Source: Bacillota bacterium (GTDB lineage: Bacteria > Bacillota > Limnochordia > JAAZLZ01). From it: DNA of 11,526 nucleotides. The stretch's first letter is position 1. Each line of letters begins with the position of its first letter. Where the stretch lies: contig JAAZLZ010000095.1 of the NCBI GenBank assembly GCA_012799075.1, forward strand, positions 1 to 11,526. The letters are read 5' to 3'. Made by a program: the position numbers and the translations under genes. The notes beneath the pieces were generated by a model that worked only from the letters and a program-made list of their open reading frames with translations, was not told the DNA's origin and ran no database searches. This document shows, one piece after another, positions 1 to 7,244 of the stretch.

Positions 1-74
1 ACGTGATTCAGGTTGTCCCCGAGGGTGAACGGTACATCTCCACCGTAACCGTTGACTTTGAGCCCTACAAGTAA
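1..74 (+). CDS. ABC transporter substrate-binding protein, HAAT/LivK-type (3' end only)
   Basis: Only the last 23 codons plus TAA are present; the gene starts upstream of the window. The visible peptide runs VIQVVPEGERYISTVTVDFE and ends PYK. It matches the end of the complete binding protein at 3810-5024 at 21 of 23 residues, the differences being P/L and K/Q near the terminus. It is therefore a paralogous periplasmic solute-binding protein. Its position directly before livH, with a hairpin but no T-rich terminator in between, fits the classical binding protein-permease-ATPase gene order. Substrate unknown; the family includes binders of leucine, isoleucine, valine and related amino or organic acids. 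The call rests on similarity to the downstream copy. Confidence 0.85.
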   Translation, partial: VIQVVPEGERYISTVTVDFEPYK

Positions 75-80
75 AGTGTC

Positions 81-103
81 GGCGGCCCCCTAGCGGGGCC
101 GCC
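81..103 (+). promoter_or_regulatory. GC-rich intercistronic hairpin after the binding-protein gene
   Basis: A perfect 9-bp stem (GGCGGCCCC paired with GGGGCCGCC) with a 5-base loop begins 7 bases after the stop codon. No run of T follows, so it is probably not a full intrinsic terminator. In such operons a hairpin here can stabilise the upstream message or partly attenuate transcription, giving more binding protein than permease; that role is inferred. A related hairpin sits at the same place after the second binding-protein gene. Confidence 0.6.
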
Positions 104-143
104 TCGCTGGATCAAAATCCACGGGGATGGGAGAGGCAGAACA

Positions 144-1016
144 TTGAACACCATTTTACAACTTCTCTTCAGCGGAATAGCTATGGGTTTTGTTTACGCT
201 TTATGCGCCCTCGGCATCGTCTTGATTTACAGCTCTGCAGGTGTGGTCAACTTTGCCCAGGGCTCTTTGGTAATGCTGGGAGCCTACATCGGAGTAACCT
301 TCCTTACTAAAGCAGGGCTGCCGGTGATATTGTCCGTCATCTGCAGCGCCATCGTCATGGGCTTCGTTGGGGTTTTGTTTGAACGAATCGCCTACTACCC
401 CCTGCGAGATCAGGGATCGACCATTGTCATCATCAGCACCATTGGCGTGTCCGTCTTCCTAAACGACGGCGTTTACGTCCTTTGGGGCAGGGCGCCTTTG
501 TTTTTCCCGCCCCTTCTCGGAGGCCCGCCCCTTGAGCTGTTGGGAGCCAGGGTACCACCGCAAAACATTGCCATCGCCGTCATCACCCTGGCACTGCTTC
601 TTTTCCAAACCATGTTCTTTAAGCGAACCTGGCTGGGACGGAAGATGCGTGCGGTGGCTCAAGACCAAGATACAGCAGCTCTGATGGGCATTAAGGTTCC
701 GAAGATGATCGATTTCACCTTCGCCTACAGCACCATCCTGGCGGCAATCGCTGGCATCTTTGCCGCACCGCTTTTTTTCGTTTCGCCGGCAATCGCCCAA
801 ATTCTTTCCAAGGCCTTTGCTTCCACAGTGGTAGGGGGATTCGGCAGCATCCCCGGGGCTATCATCGGCGGGTTGTGTGTAGGAGTGACAGAAACCTTCG
901 CAGCCTACTATCTGTCTTCTGCCTACCGGGATGCATGGGCGTTTCTGCTCCTCATCCTATTCCTGCTGGTCAGGCCCCAGGGCATATTCGGCGAAATTGT
1001 GGCAGAAAAGGTCTAG
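144..1016 (+). CDS. livH: Branched-chain amino acid-type ABC transporter permease LivH
   Basis: One of the two inner-membrane permease subunits of a HAAT-family importer; it pairs with LivM to form the translocation path. The 290-residue length is normal for LivH. The N-terminus has the family pattern (residues 15-50): GFVYALCALGIVLIYSSAG followed by a NFAQGSLVMLGAY-like segment. Hydrophobic segments cover most of the protein. The cytoplasmic coupling loop, similar to an EAA motif, lies at about 165-185 (GRKMRAVAQDQDTAALMGIK). The C-terminus has the usual RPQGIFGE ending. The start is TTG at 144, with a purine-rich GGGAGAGG upstream; no in-frame ATG lies near it. livM follows after 16 bases. 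The substrate is inferred only from the family, which also transports other amino acids, amides and small organic acids. Confidence 0.93.
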   Translation: MNTILQLLFSGIAMGFVYALCALGIVLIYSSAGVVNFAQGSLVMLGAYIGVTFLTKAGLPVILSVICSAIVMGFVGVLFERIAYYPLRDQGSTIVIISTIGVSVFLNDGVYVLWGRAPLFFPPLLGGPPLELLGARVPPQNIAIAVITLALLLFQTMFFKRTWLGRKMRAVAQDQDTAALMGIKVPKMIDFTFAYSTILAAIAGIFAAPLFFVSPAIAQILSKAFASTVVGGFGSIPGAIIGGLCVGVTETFAAYYLSSAYRDAWAFLLLILFLLVRPQGIFGEIVAEKV

Positions 1017-1032
1017 CTAGGGGGTAATATGA

Positions 1033-2025
1033 GTGCAAAGGACTAGTTTTCGTAAGAGCATTTTCTACCTGGTGTTGATAGCGATCGCCGTCCTAATCCC
1101 CCAAATTGTCGAATCCAGGTACTACATGAGTGTCCTCAACTTGGCCTCGATCTACTTGATCCTGGCTGCGGGCCTGAACATCTACCTTGGCTACACCGGC
1201 ATGATGGGATTCACCCAGGTAGCCTTCTGGGGTATTGGCAGTTATGCATCGGCCCTGGCCATGATTAACCTGAAGATGCCCTTTTGGACCGCATTGCCTT
1301 TTGCGGCCCTGTTCACTGGGCTCATCGGGTTCTTGCTGGCCATACCCAGCATGCGCAGGCTGAAACGGTTCTACCTTTCCGTAACTACCATCGGGTTTGT
1401 CGAAATCACAAGGTTGATCTTGGAGAACTGGGAATCCCTCACCAAGGGTGCTGACGGTTTGCCGGGCATTCCCCGGCCGGTGCTTTGGGGGATCAAGTTC
1501 AACACCCCCCATAAGTTCTACTACATCTCCCTGTTCTTTGTCATCATCCTAACGGCTTTCTCATATCTCCTGAAAAACTCCCGAGTAGGGCTGGCCATGC
1601 AGGCCATCCGCGAAGATGAGCTGGCAGCGGAAGTGATGGGTGTCAACACATTTCGCTACAAAGTCCTGGCCTTCACCCTCAGCGCTGTTTACGGCGGTGT
1701 GGCCGGAAGCCTCTATGCCCACTTCGTGGGTTATATCAGCCCTAATGTATACGTGTTTCAGGAAGCCGTGACCGTTTTGTGTATGGTCCTCATCGGCGGT
1801 GCGGGTTATGTGGGAGGACCTGTTATCGGTGCCTTGCTGCTCACCATCGTGCCCGAGTGGCTGCGGTTCATGCACGAGTATAAGGCCTTGGTTTATGGAG
1901 TCGCCGTCGTCCTGATGGCTGTGTACATGCCCAAGGGCATCCTGGGAGCCACGGAACAAATCCGGACCAGGATCAGGCAAAGGGTCTTCGGCGAAAAGAA
2001 TGCCCCGGTTTATCCTGGGCAATAG
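1033..2025 (+). CDS. livM: Branched-chain amino acid-type ABC transporter permease LivM
   Basis: Second inner-membrane permease subunit of the HAAT importer. At 330 residues it is in the usual LivM range. The signature segment near residues 41-71 (LILAAGLNIYLGYTGMMGF, then a QVAFWGIGSYAS stretch) matches the LivM pattern of G-Y-x-G followed by AFxGIGAY. The cytoplasmic coupling loop is near 182-202 (NSRVGLAMQAIREDELAAEV). The C-terminus carries the PKGI(L)G ending. The start is GTG at 1033, preceded by a GGGGG-type ribosome binding site at about 1020-1024. An ATG four bases earlier is in another frame and meets a stop within six codons. It lies 16 bases after livH and 21 bases before livG, so it is almost certainly in the same transcript. 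Confidence 0.93.
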   Translation: MQRTSFRKSIFYLVLIAIAVLIPQIVESRYYMSVLNLASIYLILAAGLNIYLGYTGMMGFTQVAFWGIGSYASALAMINLKMPFWTALPFAALFTGLIGFLLAIPSMRRLKRFYLSVTTIGFVEITRLILENWESLTKGADGLPGIPRPVLWGIKFNTPHKFYYISLFFVIILTAFSYLLKNSRVGLAMQAIREDELAAEVMGVNTFRYKVLAFTLSAVYGGVAGSLYAHFVGYISPNVYVFQEAVTVLCMVLIGGAGYVGGPVIGALLLTIVPEWLRFMHEYKALVYGVAVVLMAVYMPKGILGATEQIRTRIRQRVFGEKNAPVYPGQ

Positions 2026-2046
2026 ACGTTTTGGGGGTAGCTATAG

Positions 2047-2853
2047 ATGGAATACATCCTGGAAACAAAGGGCGTTACCAAACGCTTCGGAGGACTAGTA
2101 GCCGTCGATGCCGTTGACCTCCAAGTCAGCCGAGGCGAAATTCGAGGGCTGATCGGGCCTAACGGTTCGGGTAAAAGCACCTTGCTCAACTTGATTAGCG
2201 GCGTCTACTTGCCCGACGGGGGCGACGTGTGCTTCAACGGCGAGCAAATCACCCGGCTTGCGCCCCATCGAATTGCCGAGCTGGGCATTGCCCGCACCTT
2301 CCAGAACAACCGTCTGTTTCTCAACCTGACCATTCAGGAAAATGTGATGGTGGGTCAACACTGCCGCACCAAGTCGGAACTGTCCCAAGCCCTTTTCCGG
2401 CCGCGAAGCTCAAAGGCGGAAATGCTTCAGACCCGGAGGAAGGCCATGGAATGCCTCGACTTTGTTGGGCTCAATCGTCCGCCGGAATTCATTGTAGCTG
2501 GGCTTCCCCACGGGGAAAGACGTTTGCTGGAAATTGCCAGGGCCTTGGCGACGGAACCTGAGGTGATCTTGTTAGACGAACCCGCCACTGGAATGAACCC
2601 CAGCGAGAAGGATCGGATCGTAGATGTCATCCGCAAGATTCAAGAGGCGGGGATTACGGTGGTCATCATCGAACACAACATGCCTGTAGTCATGGGCATT
2701 TCCGACCTGGTAACCGTGCTGAACTTCGGTCGCAAGATCGCCGAAGGTACACCGAAGGAGATCCAACACAATCCGGATGTAATCGAAGCTTATCTCGGTG
2801 AAGACGATGAAGAGGAGGGATCCAGCGATGCTGTTGAAGCTCGAGAATCTTAG
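2047..2853 (+). CDS. livG: ABC transporter ATP-binding protein LivG
   Basis: Cytoplasmic ATPase that powers the LivHM permease together with LivF. Visible motifs: Walker A GPNGSGKST (37-45), Q-loop Gln86 (RTFQNNRLF), ABC signature variant LPHGERR (153-159), Walker B VILLDEP (173-179), and switch His210 in IIEHNMP. The inserted segment around 104-130 and the A-T-G-M-N-P after Walker B are typical of LivG. The ATG start is preceded by GGGGGTAG. The 268-residue protein has an acidic tail (from about 250, rich in E and D) not needed for the fold. Its coding sequence contains the livF ribosome binding site and overlaps livF by 26 bases, which suggests translational coupling and balanced amounts of the two ATPases. 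Confidence 0.94.
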   Translation: MEYILETKGVTKRFGGLVAVDAVDLQVSRGEIRGLIGPNGSGKSTLLNLISGVYLPDGGDVCFNGEQITRLAPHRIAELGIARTFQNNRLFLNLTIQENVMVGQHCRTKSELSQALFRPRSSKAEMLQTRRKAMECLDFVGLNRPPEFIVAGLPHGERRLLEIARALATEPEVILLDEPATGMNPSEKDRIVDVIRKIQEAGITVVIIEHNMPVVMGISDLVTVLNFGRKIAEGTPKEIQHNPDVIEAYLGEDDEEEGSSDAVEARES

Positions 2854-3559
2854 CAGCCACTACGGCACCGTGCAAGCCCTCTCGGAGGTCAATCTTACTG
2901 TCAATGAAGGGGAAATCGTCACCTTGATCGGAGCCAACGGGGCCGGTAAGACGACGCTCCTTAGGGTAATCTCCGGGCTTGTAAGACCGAGCAAGGGACA
3001 AGTTGCCTTCGCCGACCAAAGGATCGACCAGCTGCCTCCCGATGAGATCGTGCGCATGGGAATCGCGCATGTCCCGGAGGGACGCATGATCTTCCCCGCC
3101 TTCACCGTTCGGGAGAATCTCTTGATTGGCGGTGTCAACCGCTTGGATCAAGGCAGGCCCAAGGAAGAAGTTGAGGCGGAAATGCAGAAGGATCTGGAGG
3201 CGATTTTCAAGCTGTTCCCCCGTCTTGAAGAACGGAGTGGCCAATATGGGTGGAGCTTGAGCGGAGGCGAGCAGCAAATGCTGGCCATCGGGCGAGGTCT
3301 GATGGCAAAGCCCAAACTCCTCCTGTTGGATGAGCCCTCCCTAGGATTGGCCCCCTTCCTCGTCAAGGAAGTCTTCTCCATCGTCCAGACTATCCGCGAC
3401 CAGGGAACCGCGGTCTTGCTGGTTGAACAAAATGCCAGGATGGCTCTCAGGGCAGCTGATCGGGCTTATGTCTTAGAGACGGGAAGCATTGTCGTGGAAG
3501 GCCCCGCCAAGGAGCTCCTCCATGCGGACGAGGTGCGCAAAGCCTACCTTGGAGGCTAA
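2828..3559 (+). CDS. livF: ABC transporter ATP-binding protein LivF
   Basis: Second cytoplasmic ATPase of the HAAT importer, 243 residues from the start chosen here. Motifs: Walker A GANGAGKTT (35-43), VPEGRMIFP (82-90) replacing a standard Q-loop, signature LSGGEQQ (144-150), Walker B LLLLDEP (164-170), and LLVEQNAR in the switch region with Gln where most ABC ATPases have His. The VPEGR and VEQN variants are family features of LivF, so they are not defects. The open frame extends to an ATG at 2798, but the ATG at 2828 has an ideal GAGGAGG site at 2812-2818, and starting there gives the usual LivF N-terminus (MLLKLENLSSHYG). The gene is followed by a strong intrinsic terminator, making it the last gene of the first transcription unit. 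Confidence 0.94.
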   Translation: MLLKLENLSSHYGTVQALSEVNLTVNEGEIVTLIGANGAGKTTLLRVISGLVRPSKGQVAFADQRIDQLPPDEIVRMGIAHVPEGRMIFPAFTVRENLLIGGVNRLDQGRPKEEVEAEMQKDLEAIFKLFPRLEERSGQYGWSLSGGEQQMLAIGRGLMAKPKLLLLDEPSLGLAPFLVKEVFSIVQTIRDQGTAVLLVEQNARMALRAADRAYVLETGSIVVEGPAKELLHADEVRKAYLGG

Positions 3560-3583
3560 GAAACAACCTGGGACATCACTACC

Positions 3584-3626
3584 CGGCGCCGGACTTCGTT
3601 GTCAACGAAGGCAAGGCGCCGTTTTT
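3584..3626 (+). terminator. Intrinsic terminator after livF
   Basis: A 7-bp GC-only outer stem (CGGCGCC at 3584-3590 with GGCGCCG at 3615-3621) is followed at once by five T. The enclosed stretch forms its own 7-bp inner stem (CTTCGTT with AACGAAG, loop GTC), so the whole is one long, internally interrupted hairpin. It starts 25 bases after the livF stop and should separate the livHMGF transcript from the second binding-protein gene. Confidence 0.85.
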
Positions 3627-3747
3627 GATCTTCGTTGTGCCTCCTCCTGCGCTGCCTTCTTTGCGGATGCCTTAATTGACTCTTTCCAGATCGTTCCAAT
3701 CATTTGGCCGCTGCCATCAAAGGCTAAAATCCTGTGCTGTTAGCAGG

Positions 3748-3776
3748 GATGTGGTGTCTATTGGCGAATATATGAT
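3748..3776 (+). promoter_or_regulatory. Weak candidate promoter for the second binding-protein gene
   Basis: The terminator at 3584-3626 implies that the downstream gene needs its own promoter within 3627-3809. The best -10 seen is TATGAT at 3771-3776, five of six to consensus, which would place the RNA start about 27 bases before the ATG. No convincing -35 is present 17-18 bases upstream (sequence there is GATGTG). An alternative TTGACT at 3676-3681 has only a poor -10 (ATCATT). A small imperfect hairpin around 3731-3748 lies between them. The promoter's existence is well argued by context; its exact place is not. Confidence 0.3.
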
Positions 3777-3809
3777 TTGCACCCACTATTTGAAAGGGGA
3801 GGTAAAAGG

Positions 3810-5024
3810 ATGCACCGACGACTTATCTTAGTTGTGACACTAGCCCTGACGTTGGTCATGGGCCTATGGGGAGCAGTCTCGGCTGAAGAGTGGATTCCGA
3901 TTGAAGAGTTTACCATCGGCAAGGTACTGCATATGACGGGGGACGTAGCCCTAACTGGCGAGAAGCAGCGAAAAGGACTTGAACTTGTCCTCGACGAGAC
4001 AAACGCCGCCGGAGGCATCAACGGAGTACCCATTAAGGTCATTTTCGAAGACGACTTGGGAACCAATCCTGGAGCAATTGCCGCATTGAACAAGCTTCTC
4101 TATGATCATGAAGTAGTTGTTACCTTTGCCACCGTTCGCAGCACCATGGTACACGCCCTATCCCCTATTATCGAAGAGGAAGAGATTCCCGCGATCTTCG
4201 GGGGCAGCGCGTGGTCCCTCAGCGAACTGCGCAATCCCTGGATGTTCCGCGTCCGCTGTGATGACCGGACTGTCGGCACCGCCATGGCCAAGTTCCTGGT
4301 GGAAAACCTGGGGCATAAGAAAATCGCCGCCCTCCACGACTCGGACTCTTTCGGCACCGGCGGCTACCAGGAAACCGCCCGGGCCCTGAAGGAGCTCTTT
4401 GACATCGAACCGACTACGGTACAGAAGTACGCATCGGGAACGAAGGATTACACCGCGCAGTGGATGGCCATCCGGGACAGCGGCGCCACCGCCGTTTTCG
4501 GCTGGGGAACCCGTTCCGAGGACGATGGCATCATCCTGAGGCAGAGGAAAGAATTCGGGCTGGATAACCTAGATTACGTGGGCTCGGCATCGTACTCATC
4601 GGGCACCACCCGGGACATTGCCGGAGACACCGCCTTTGGCGTTCATAGCCTGGCCGACTTCAGCTGGAATACAACGGATCCCTATCAGCAGGAGCATATC
4701 AAGGCCTTCGAGGCCAAGTACGGATTCCTGCCCGATACGGACACCACTTGGACCAGCACCGGCATGATTGTCTTTGTCGATGCTATCAAGCGGGCCGATG
4801 TTCTGAAGACGGAAAACGGCAAGCATTACATGCGCCCCGTTAAGGAGACCCGGCGGCGAATTCGAGATGCCCTGCGAGAGACCAAGGACCTGCAAACACC
4901 CCTGGGCAAGGCGAACTGTGACGTTTGGCAAAACTTGATCCACTCCATCAACGTCATCCAGGTCGTCCCCGAGGGTGAGCGGTACATCTCCACCGTCACC
5001 GTCGACTTCGAGCTCTACCAGTAA
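3810..5024 (+). CDS. ABC transporter substrate-binding protein, HAAT/LivK-type (second copy)
   Basis: Periplasmic type I solute-binding protein expected to deliver substrate to LivHMGF. It has 404 residues, somewhat longer than classical LivK. A signal peptide is clear: MHRR, a hydrophobic core, then AVSA before E26. There is no lipobox cysteine, so the mature protein should be soluble in a periplasm. The mature part follows the Peripla_BP_6 pattern: TIGKVLHMTGD... near the start, an N-A-A-G-G-I-N-G segment (about 70-77), and the I-A-A-L-H-D-S-D-S-F-G segment opening the second lobe (about residue 170 onward). The frame is open from a TTG at 3777, but ATG 3810 with AGGGGAGG at 3795-3801 gives the proper signal peptide. 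It lies alone between two terminators. Its tail is nearly identical to the paralogue at the left edge of the window. Substrate not readable. Confidence 0.92.
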   Translation: MHRRLILVVTLALTLVMGLWGAVSAEEWIPIEEFTIGKVLHMTGDVALTGEKQRKGLELVLDETNAAGGINGVPIKVIFEDDLGTNPGAIAALNKLLYDHEVVVTFATVRSTMVHALSPIIEEEEIPAIFGGSAWSLSELRNPWMFRVRCDDRTVGTAMAKFLVENLGHKKIAALHDSDSFGTGGYQETARALKELFDIEPTTVQKYASGTKDYTAQWMAIRDSGATAVFGWGTRSEDDGIILRQRKEFGLDNLDYVGSASYSSGTTRDIAGDTAFGVHSLADFSWNTTDPYQQEHIKAFEAKYGFLPDTDTTWTSTGMIVFVDAIKRADVLKTENGKHYMRPVKETRRRIRDALRETKDLQTPLGKANCDVWQNLIHSINVIQVVPEGERYISTVTVDFELYQ

Positions 5025-5032
5025 GATAACCG

Positions 5033-5052
5033 GCGGCCCTAAGCTGGGCCGC
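5033..5052 (+). terminator. GC-rich hairpin after the second binding-protein gene
   Basis: A 7-bp stem (GCGGCCC with GGGCCGC, 6-base loop) begins 8 bases after the stop, followed by TCTCATTT, only weakly T-rich. Its sequence and position mirror the hairpin at 81-103, so it was probably part of the duplicated unit. Alone it would be a weak terminator or a message-stabilising 3' end; the stronger hairpin at 5075-5112 follows. Confidence 0.5.
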
Positions 5053-5074
5053 TCTCATTTCCCGGCTTAAAGCT

Positions 5075-5112
5075 AAAGCCGCCTTCAGAGGAGCAAGCCT
5101 GAAGGCGGCTTT
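5075..5112. terminator. Bidirectional intrinsic terminator between convergent genes
   Basis: A perfect 14-bp stem (AAAGCCGCCTTCAG at 5075-5088 with CTGAAGGCGGCTTT at 5099-5112) encloses a 10-base loop. Because the stem begins with AAA and ends with TTT, each strand reads as a GC-rich hairpin ending in a short T run. It sits between the binding-protein gene (+) and the dehydrogenase gene (-), 14 bases beyond the stop of the latter, and can serve both. Confidence 0.85.
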
Positions 5113-5126
5113 GATATCAAGAGGTC

Positions 5127-5900
5127 TTAGCGCCGACCACCAGAAACGATCATCACCTCACCGGTAATCCCCGATGATTCATCACTTGCTAGAAAAAGGG
5201 CCGTTGCAGCTATCTCTTCGGGGGTGACCAACCTTCGGAGGGGAGTGTCGCTGGTGGTCTTGGCGATCATTTCTCCATAGGTCAACCCGTGATCCCGCGC
5301 CCTTTTGTGCATGACCCGATCGATCCGCTCTCCTTCCACCGCACCCGGACAAATCACGTTCACCCGGATATCATCGGGCCCTACTTCCCAGGCTACAGCT
5401 TTGGACATGCCAATCATGGCCCACTTGGAGGCGCAGTAGGGACTGCGATTAGTAATCCCCCTAGTCCCTGCCAGGGAGGAAATGTTGATGATGGAGCCCT
5501 GCTTTTGGGACCGCATGAAAGGAATCACCTTCTTGCAGCACAAGAAGGCTGAGGTTAGGTTCACCGCCATGGTATGATCCCAATCCCCTCGGGAAATCCC
5601 TTCGATAGGGCTGTTTGGACCTTCAATTCCCGTGTTGTTAACCAGGATGTCGATATGGCCTAGGGTCTTAAGGGCCTGGTTGACTGCATTTTCCACGACT
5701 TCCTCTTGGGAGGCGTCCCCAGGAAAAACCAAAGCCCTGCGGCCAAGGCTCCTGGCCCCATCGGCCACCTCCTCTAGGGCTTCTTCCGTCCGGGCCAAAA
5801 GTACTAGGTCCGCCCCTGCCCTGGCGAAACGCTGGGAAATCACCCGGCCGATTCCCTTGCCACCCCCGGTAATCATAGCCACTTTGCCTTCCAATATCAT
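5127..5900 (-). CDS. Short-chain dehydrogenase/reductase (SDR), classical type
   Basis: Cytoplasmic NAD(P)-dependent oxidoreductase of the classical SDR family, 257 residues, full length. Motifs: cofactor glycine motif TGGGKGIG (11-18), Asp62 after beta-3 (PGDAS), NNTG (88-91; the more common form is NNAG), and a catalytic set N114, S142, Y155 and K159 (YCASK). Arg37 after beta-2 suggests NADP(H) rather than NAD(H). The C-terminus (ITGEVMIVSGGRR) is the usual SDR ending, as in FabG-like enzymes. The ATG is preceded by AGGAGGG and overlaps the stop of the upstream aminotransferase by one base (TGATG), so the two are translationally coupled and may act in one pathway. The specific substrate cannot be told; calling it FabG would go beyond the evidence. 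Confidence 0.9.
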   Translation of the reverse strand: MILEGKVAMITGGGKGIGRVISQRFARAGADLVLLARTEEALEEVADGARSLGRRALVFPGDASQEEVVENAVNQALKTLGHIDILVNNTGIEGPNSPIEGISRGDWDHTMAVNLTSAFLCCKKVIPFMRSQKQGSIINISSLAGTRGITNRSPYCASKWAMIGMSKAVAWEVGPDDIRVNVICPGAVEGERIDRVMHKRARDHGLTYGEMIAKTTSDTPLRRLVTPEEIAATALFLASDESSGITGEVMIVSGGRR

Positions 5901-7090
5901 CAGGTCGTCCCTCCTAAAGACTGGGCAAACAACTTGATTCTCTCCAAGGCCTCTTGGATTTCCTGGTAGCTGCTCGCATAAGAAATCCTGATAAAGCCTG
6001 CCCCTGCTTCACCGAAGACATCCCCTGGCACAACGGCAACCCCCGCCTCGGAAAGGAGCCGAGAGGCGAACTCCTCTGCGGACAGCCCGCACCCTCGTAC
6101 ATCGACAAAGGCGTAAAAAGCACCCCGGGGTTTTGGACAGCTCAGGCCGGGAATGGCATTGATCCCTTCCCATAGGAACAACCGGCGCCGGTCAAACTCC
6201 CTCACCATATCCAACACGCAGTCCTGGGTTCCTGTCAACGCGGCCAGGGCCCCGTACTGGGCAAAGGATGCGGCACAGGTGGTATTGTGCTGATGCACCT
6301 TGTTGATGGTGACTGCCAAGGGCTTAGGGGCAGCCACATAGCCCACACGCCAGCCGGTCATGGAATAGGCCTTGGAAAACCCATTGATGATGATGGTCCT
6401 ATCTTTCATCCCCGGCAGGCCTGCAATGCTAACATGCCGGTGGCCATCATAGGTCATCTTATTATAGATTTCGTCAGTCATGATGAAAAAGCCTTGCTTG
6501 TTGGCAAGGTCGCTTATTTCTTCCAAAATGTGTTTTTCAAGCATGCCCCCCGTTGGATTATGGGGAGTAACAAGGACTACCAGCTTGGTCTTCGGGGAAA
6601 GAAGGTTCTTGAATTCCTCCAAGTCGATTTGGAAATCGTTTTCTGCCCTGAGGGAATAGGGGACGGAGCGGCCATGGGCCATGACGGTCGCCGCCGGGTA
6701 GTTTACCCAGCCGGGATCGGGCACGAGCACCTCATCACCCGGGTCGACCAAGGCCATGATGGTATTGAGCACCCCTTCCGCGGCTCCCGAAGTGATGATG
6801 ATTTCCCCTTCCGGATCATAAATGAGTCCCAGTTCCTTCTCCAAGGATTTGCTGACAGCTTCCCTGAGGGGCAGGATGCCCCAGTTGGATGTGTAGTGGA
6901 CCTTGCCTTCCTGCAGCGCCGCGATCGCGGCATCCTTGATGTGGGCCGGGGTGTCAAAATCCGGTCGGCCGATTTCCAGGTGAATAATCTTTTTCCCTTG
7001 GGCCTCTAGAGCCCGGGCTTGTTCAAAAACCCGGCGAATCCCTGAAAAAGGAATTCCCTCCATGCGCTTGCTGGCTGCAAAAGTCTTCAC
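5900..7090 (-). CDS. Pyridoxal-phosphate aminotransferase, class I/II (AspC/PatA-like fold type I)
   Basis: Cytoplasmic transaminase moving an amino group between an amino acid and a 2-oxo acid, 396 residues, full length. Visible features: IGRPDFDTP near 40-48, YTSNWGILPLR (66-76; the family usually has YT...G...LR), NPTGG (178-182), D206 and Y209 that contact PLP, the Schiff-base lysine K240 in SKAYSMTGWRVGY, and R368 (FIRISYA), which binds the substrate carboxylate. The family covers aspartate, aromatic, alanine and N-acetyl-diaminopimelate aminotransferases; the sequence read by eye does not decide between them. The start is GTG at 7090 with GAGGAGGAG upstream; an internal ATG at codon 10 is possible but has a worse site. 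It is the first gene of the - strand operon. Confidence 0.92.
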   Translation of the reverse strand: MKTFAASKRMEGIPFSGIRRVFEQARALEAQGKKIIHLEIGRPDFDTPAHIKDAAIAALQEGKVHYTSNWGILPLREAVSKSLEKELGLIYDPEGEIIITSGAAEGVLNTIMALVDPGDEVLVPDPGWVNYPAATVMAHGRSVPYSLRAENDFQIDLEEFKNLLSPKTKLVVLVTPHNPTGGMLEKHILEEISDLANKQGFFIMTDEIYNKMTYDGHRHVSIAGLPGMKDRTIIINGFSKAYSMTGWRVGYVAAPKPLAVTINKVHQHNTTCAASFAQYGALAALTGTQDCVLDMVREFDRRRLFLWEGINAIPGLSCPKPRGAFYAFVDVRGCGLSAEEFASRLLSEAGVAVVPGDVFGEAGAGFIRISYASSYQEIQEALERIKLFAQSLGGTT

Positions 7091-7133
7091 CCTCGCTCCT
7101 CCTCTTAAAATTGATGCATTGGGTTATCTTTTT

Positions 7134-7139
7134 CTTATA
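7134..7139 (-). promoter_or_regulatory. Tentative -10 element for the aminotransferase-SDR operon
   Basis: On the - strand the sequence TATAAG (five of six to TATAAT) lies about 44 bases before the GTG start. No recognisable -35 element stands at 16-18 bases upstream of it. A divergent promoter is required somewhere in 7091-7244, since the neighbouring genes point away; this is the best -10 seen. Confidence 0.25.
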
Positions 7140-7244
7140 CCCCGGTGATTTCAGTATTCATTACCCACTTCCCCCTTTCCTGCCGATATTGCAAAACGGT
7201 GAAGAGAGCCTTCATATACAGTAATAAGGTTCTCCTCTTTCCCC

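Noticed and set aside
2798..2827. ATG at 2798 as start of livF
   Set aside because: It would add ten residues absent from the family and leave the GAGGAGG site unused; ATG 2828 fits both the site and the family N-terminus.
2690..3277. Open frame of 195 codons on the - strand over livG/livF
   Set aside because: Antisense shadow of two well-supported ABC ATPases, with no family features of its own.
3489..3743. Open frame of 84 codons on the + strand running from livF into the intergenic region
   Set aside because: It starts inside livF in another frame and reads through the terminator. No ribosome binding site or family pattern.
3777..3809. TTG at 3777 as start of the second binding protein
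   Set aside because: It would put eleven extra, partly charged residues before a normal signal peptide and ignore the AGGGGAGG site before ATG 3810.
6287..7009. Open frame of 240 codons on the + strand
   Set aside because: It lies wholly antisense to the aminotransferase, whose motifs and PLP lysine are intact. The translation has no recognisable domain and there is no good ribosome binding site; long antisense frames are expected in GC-rich coding DNA.
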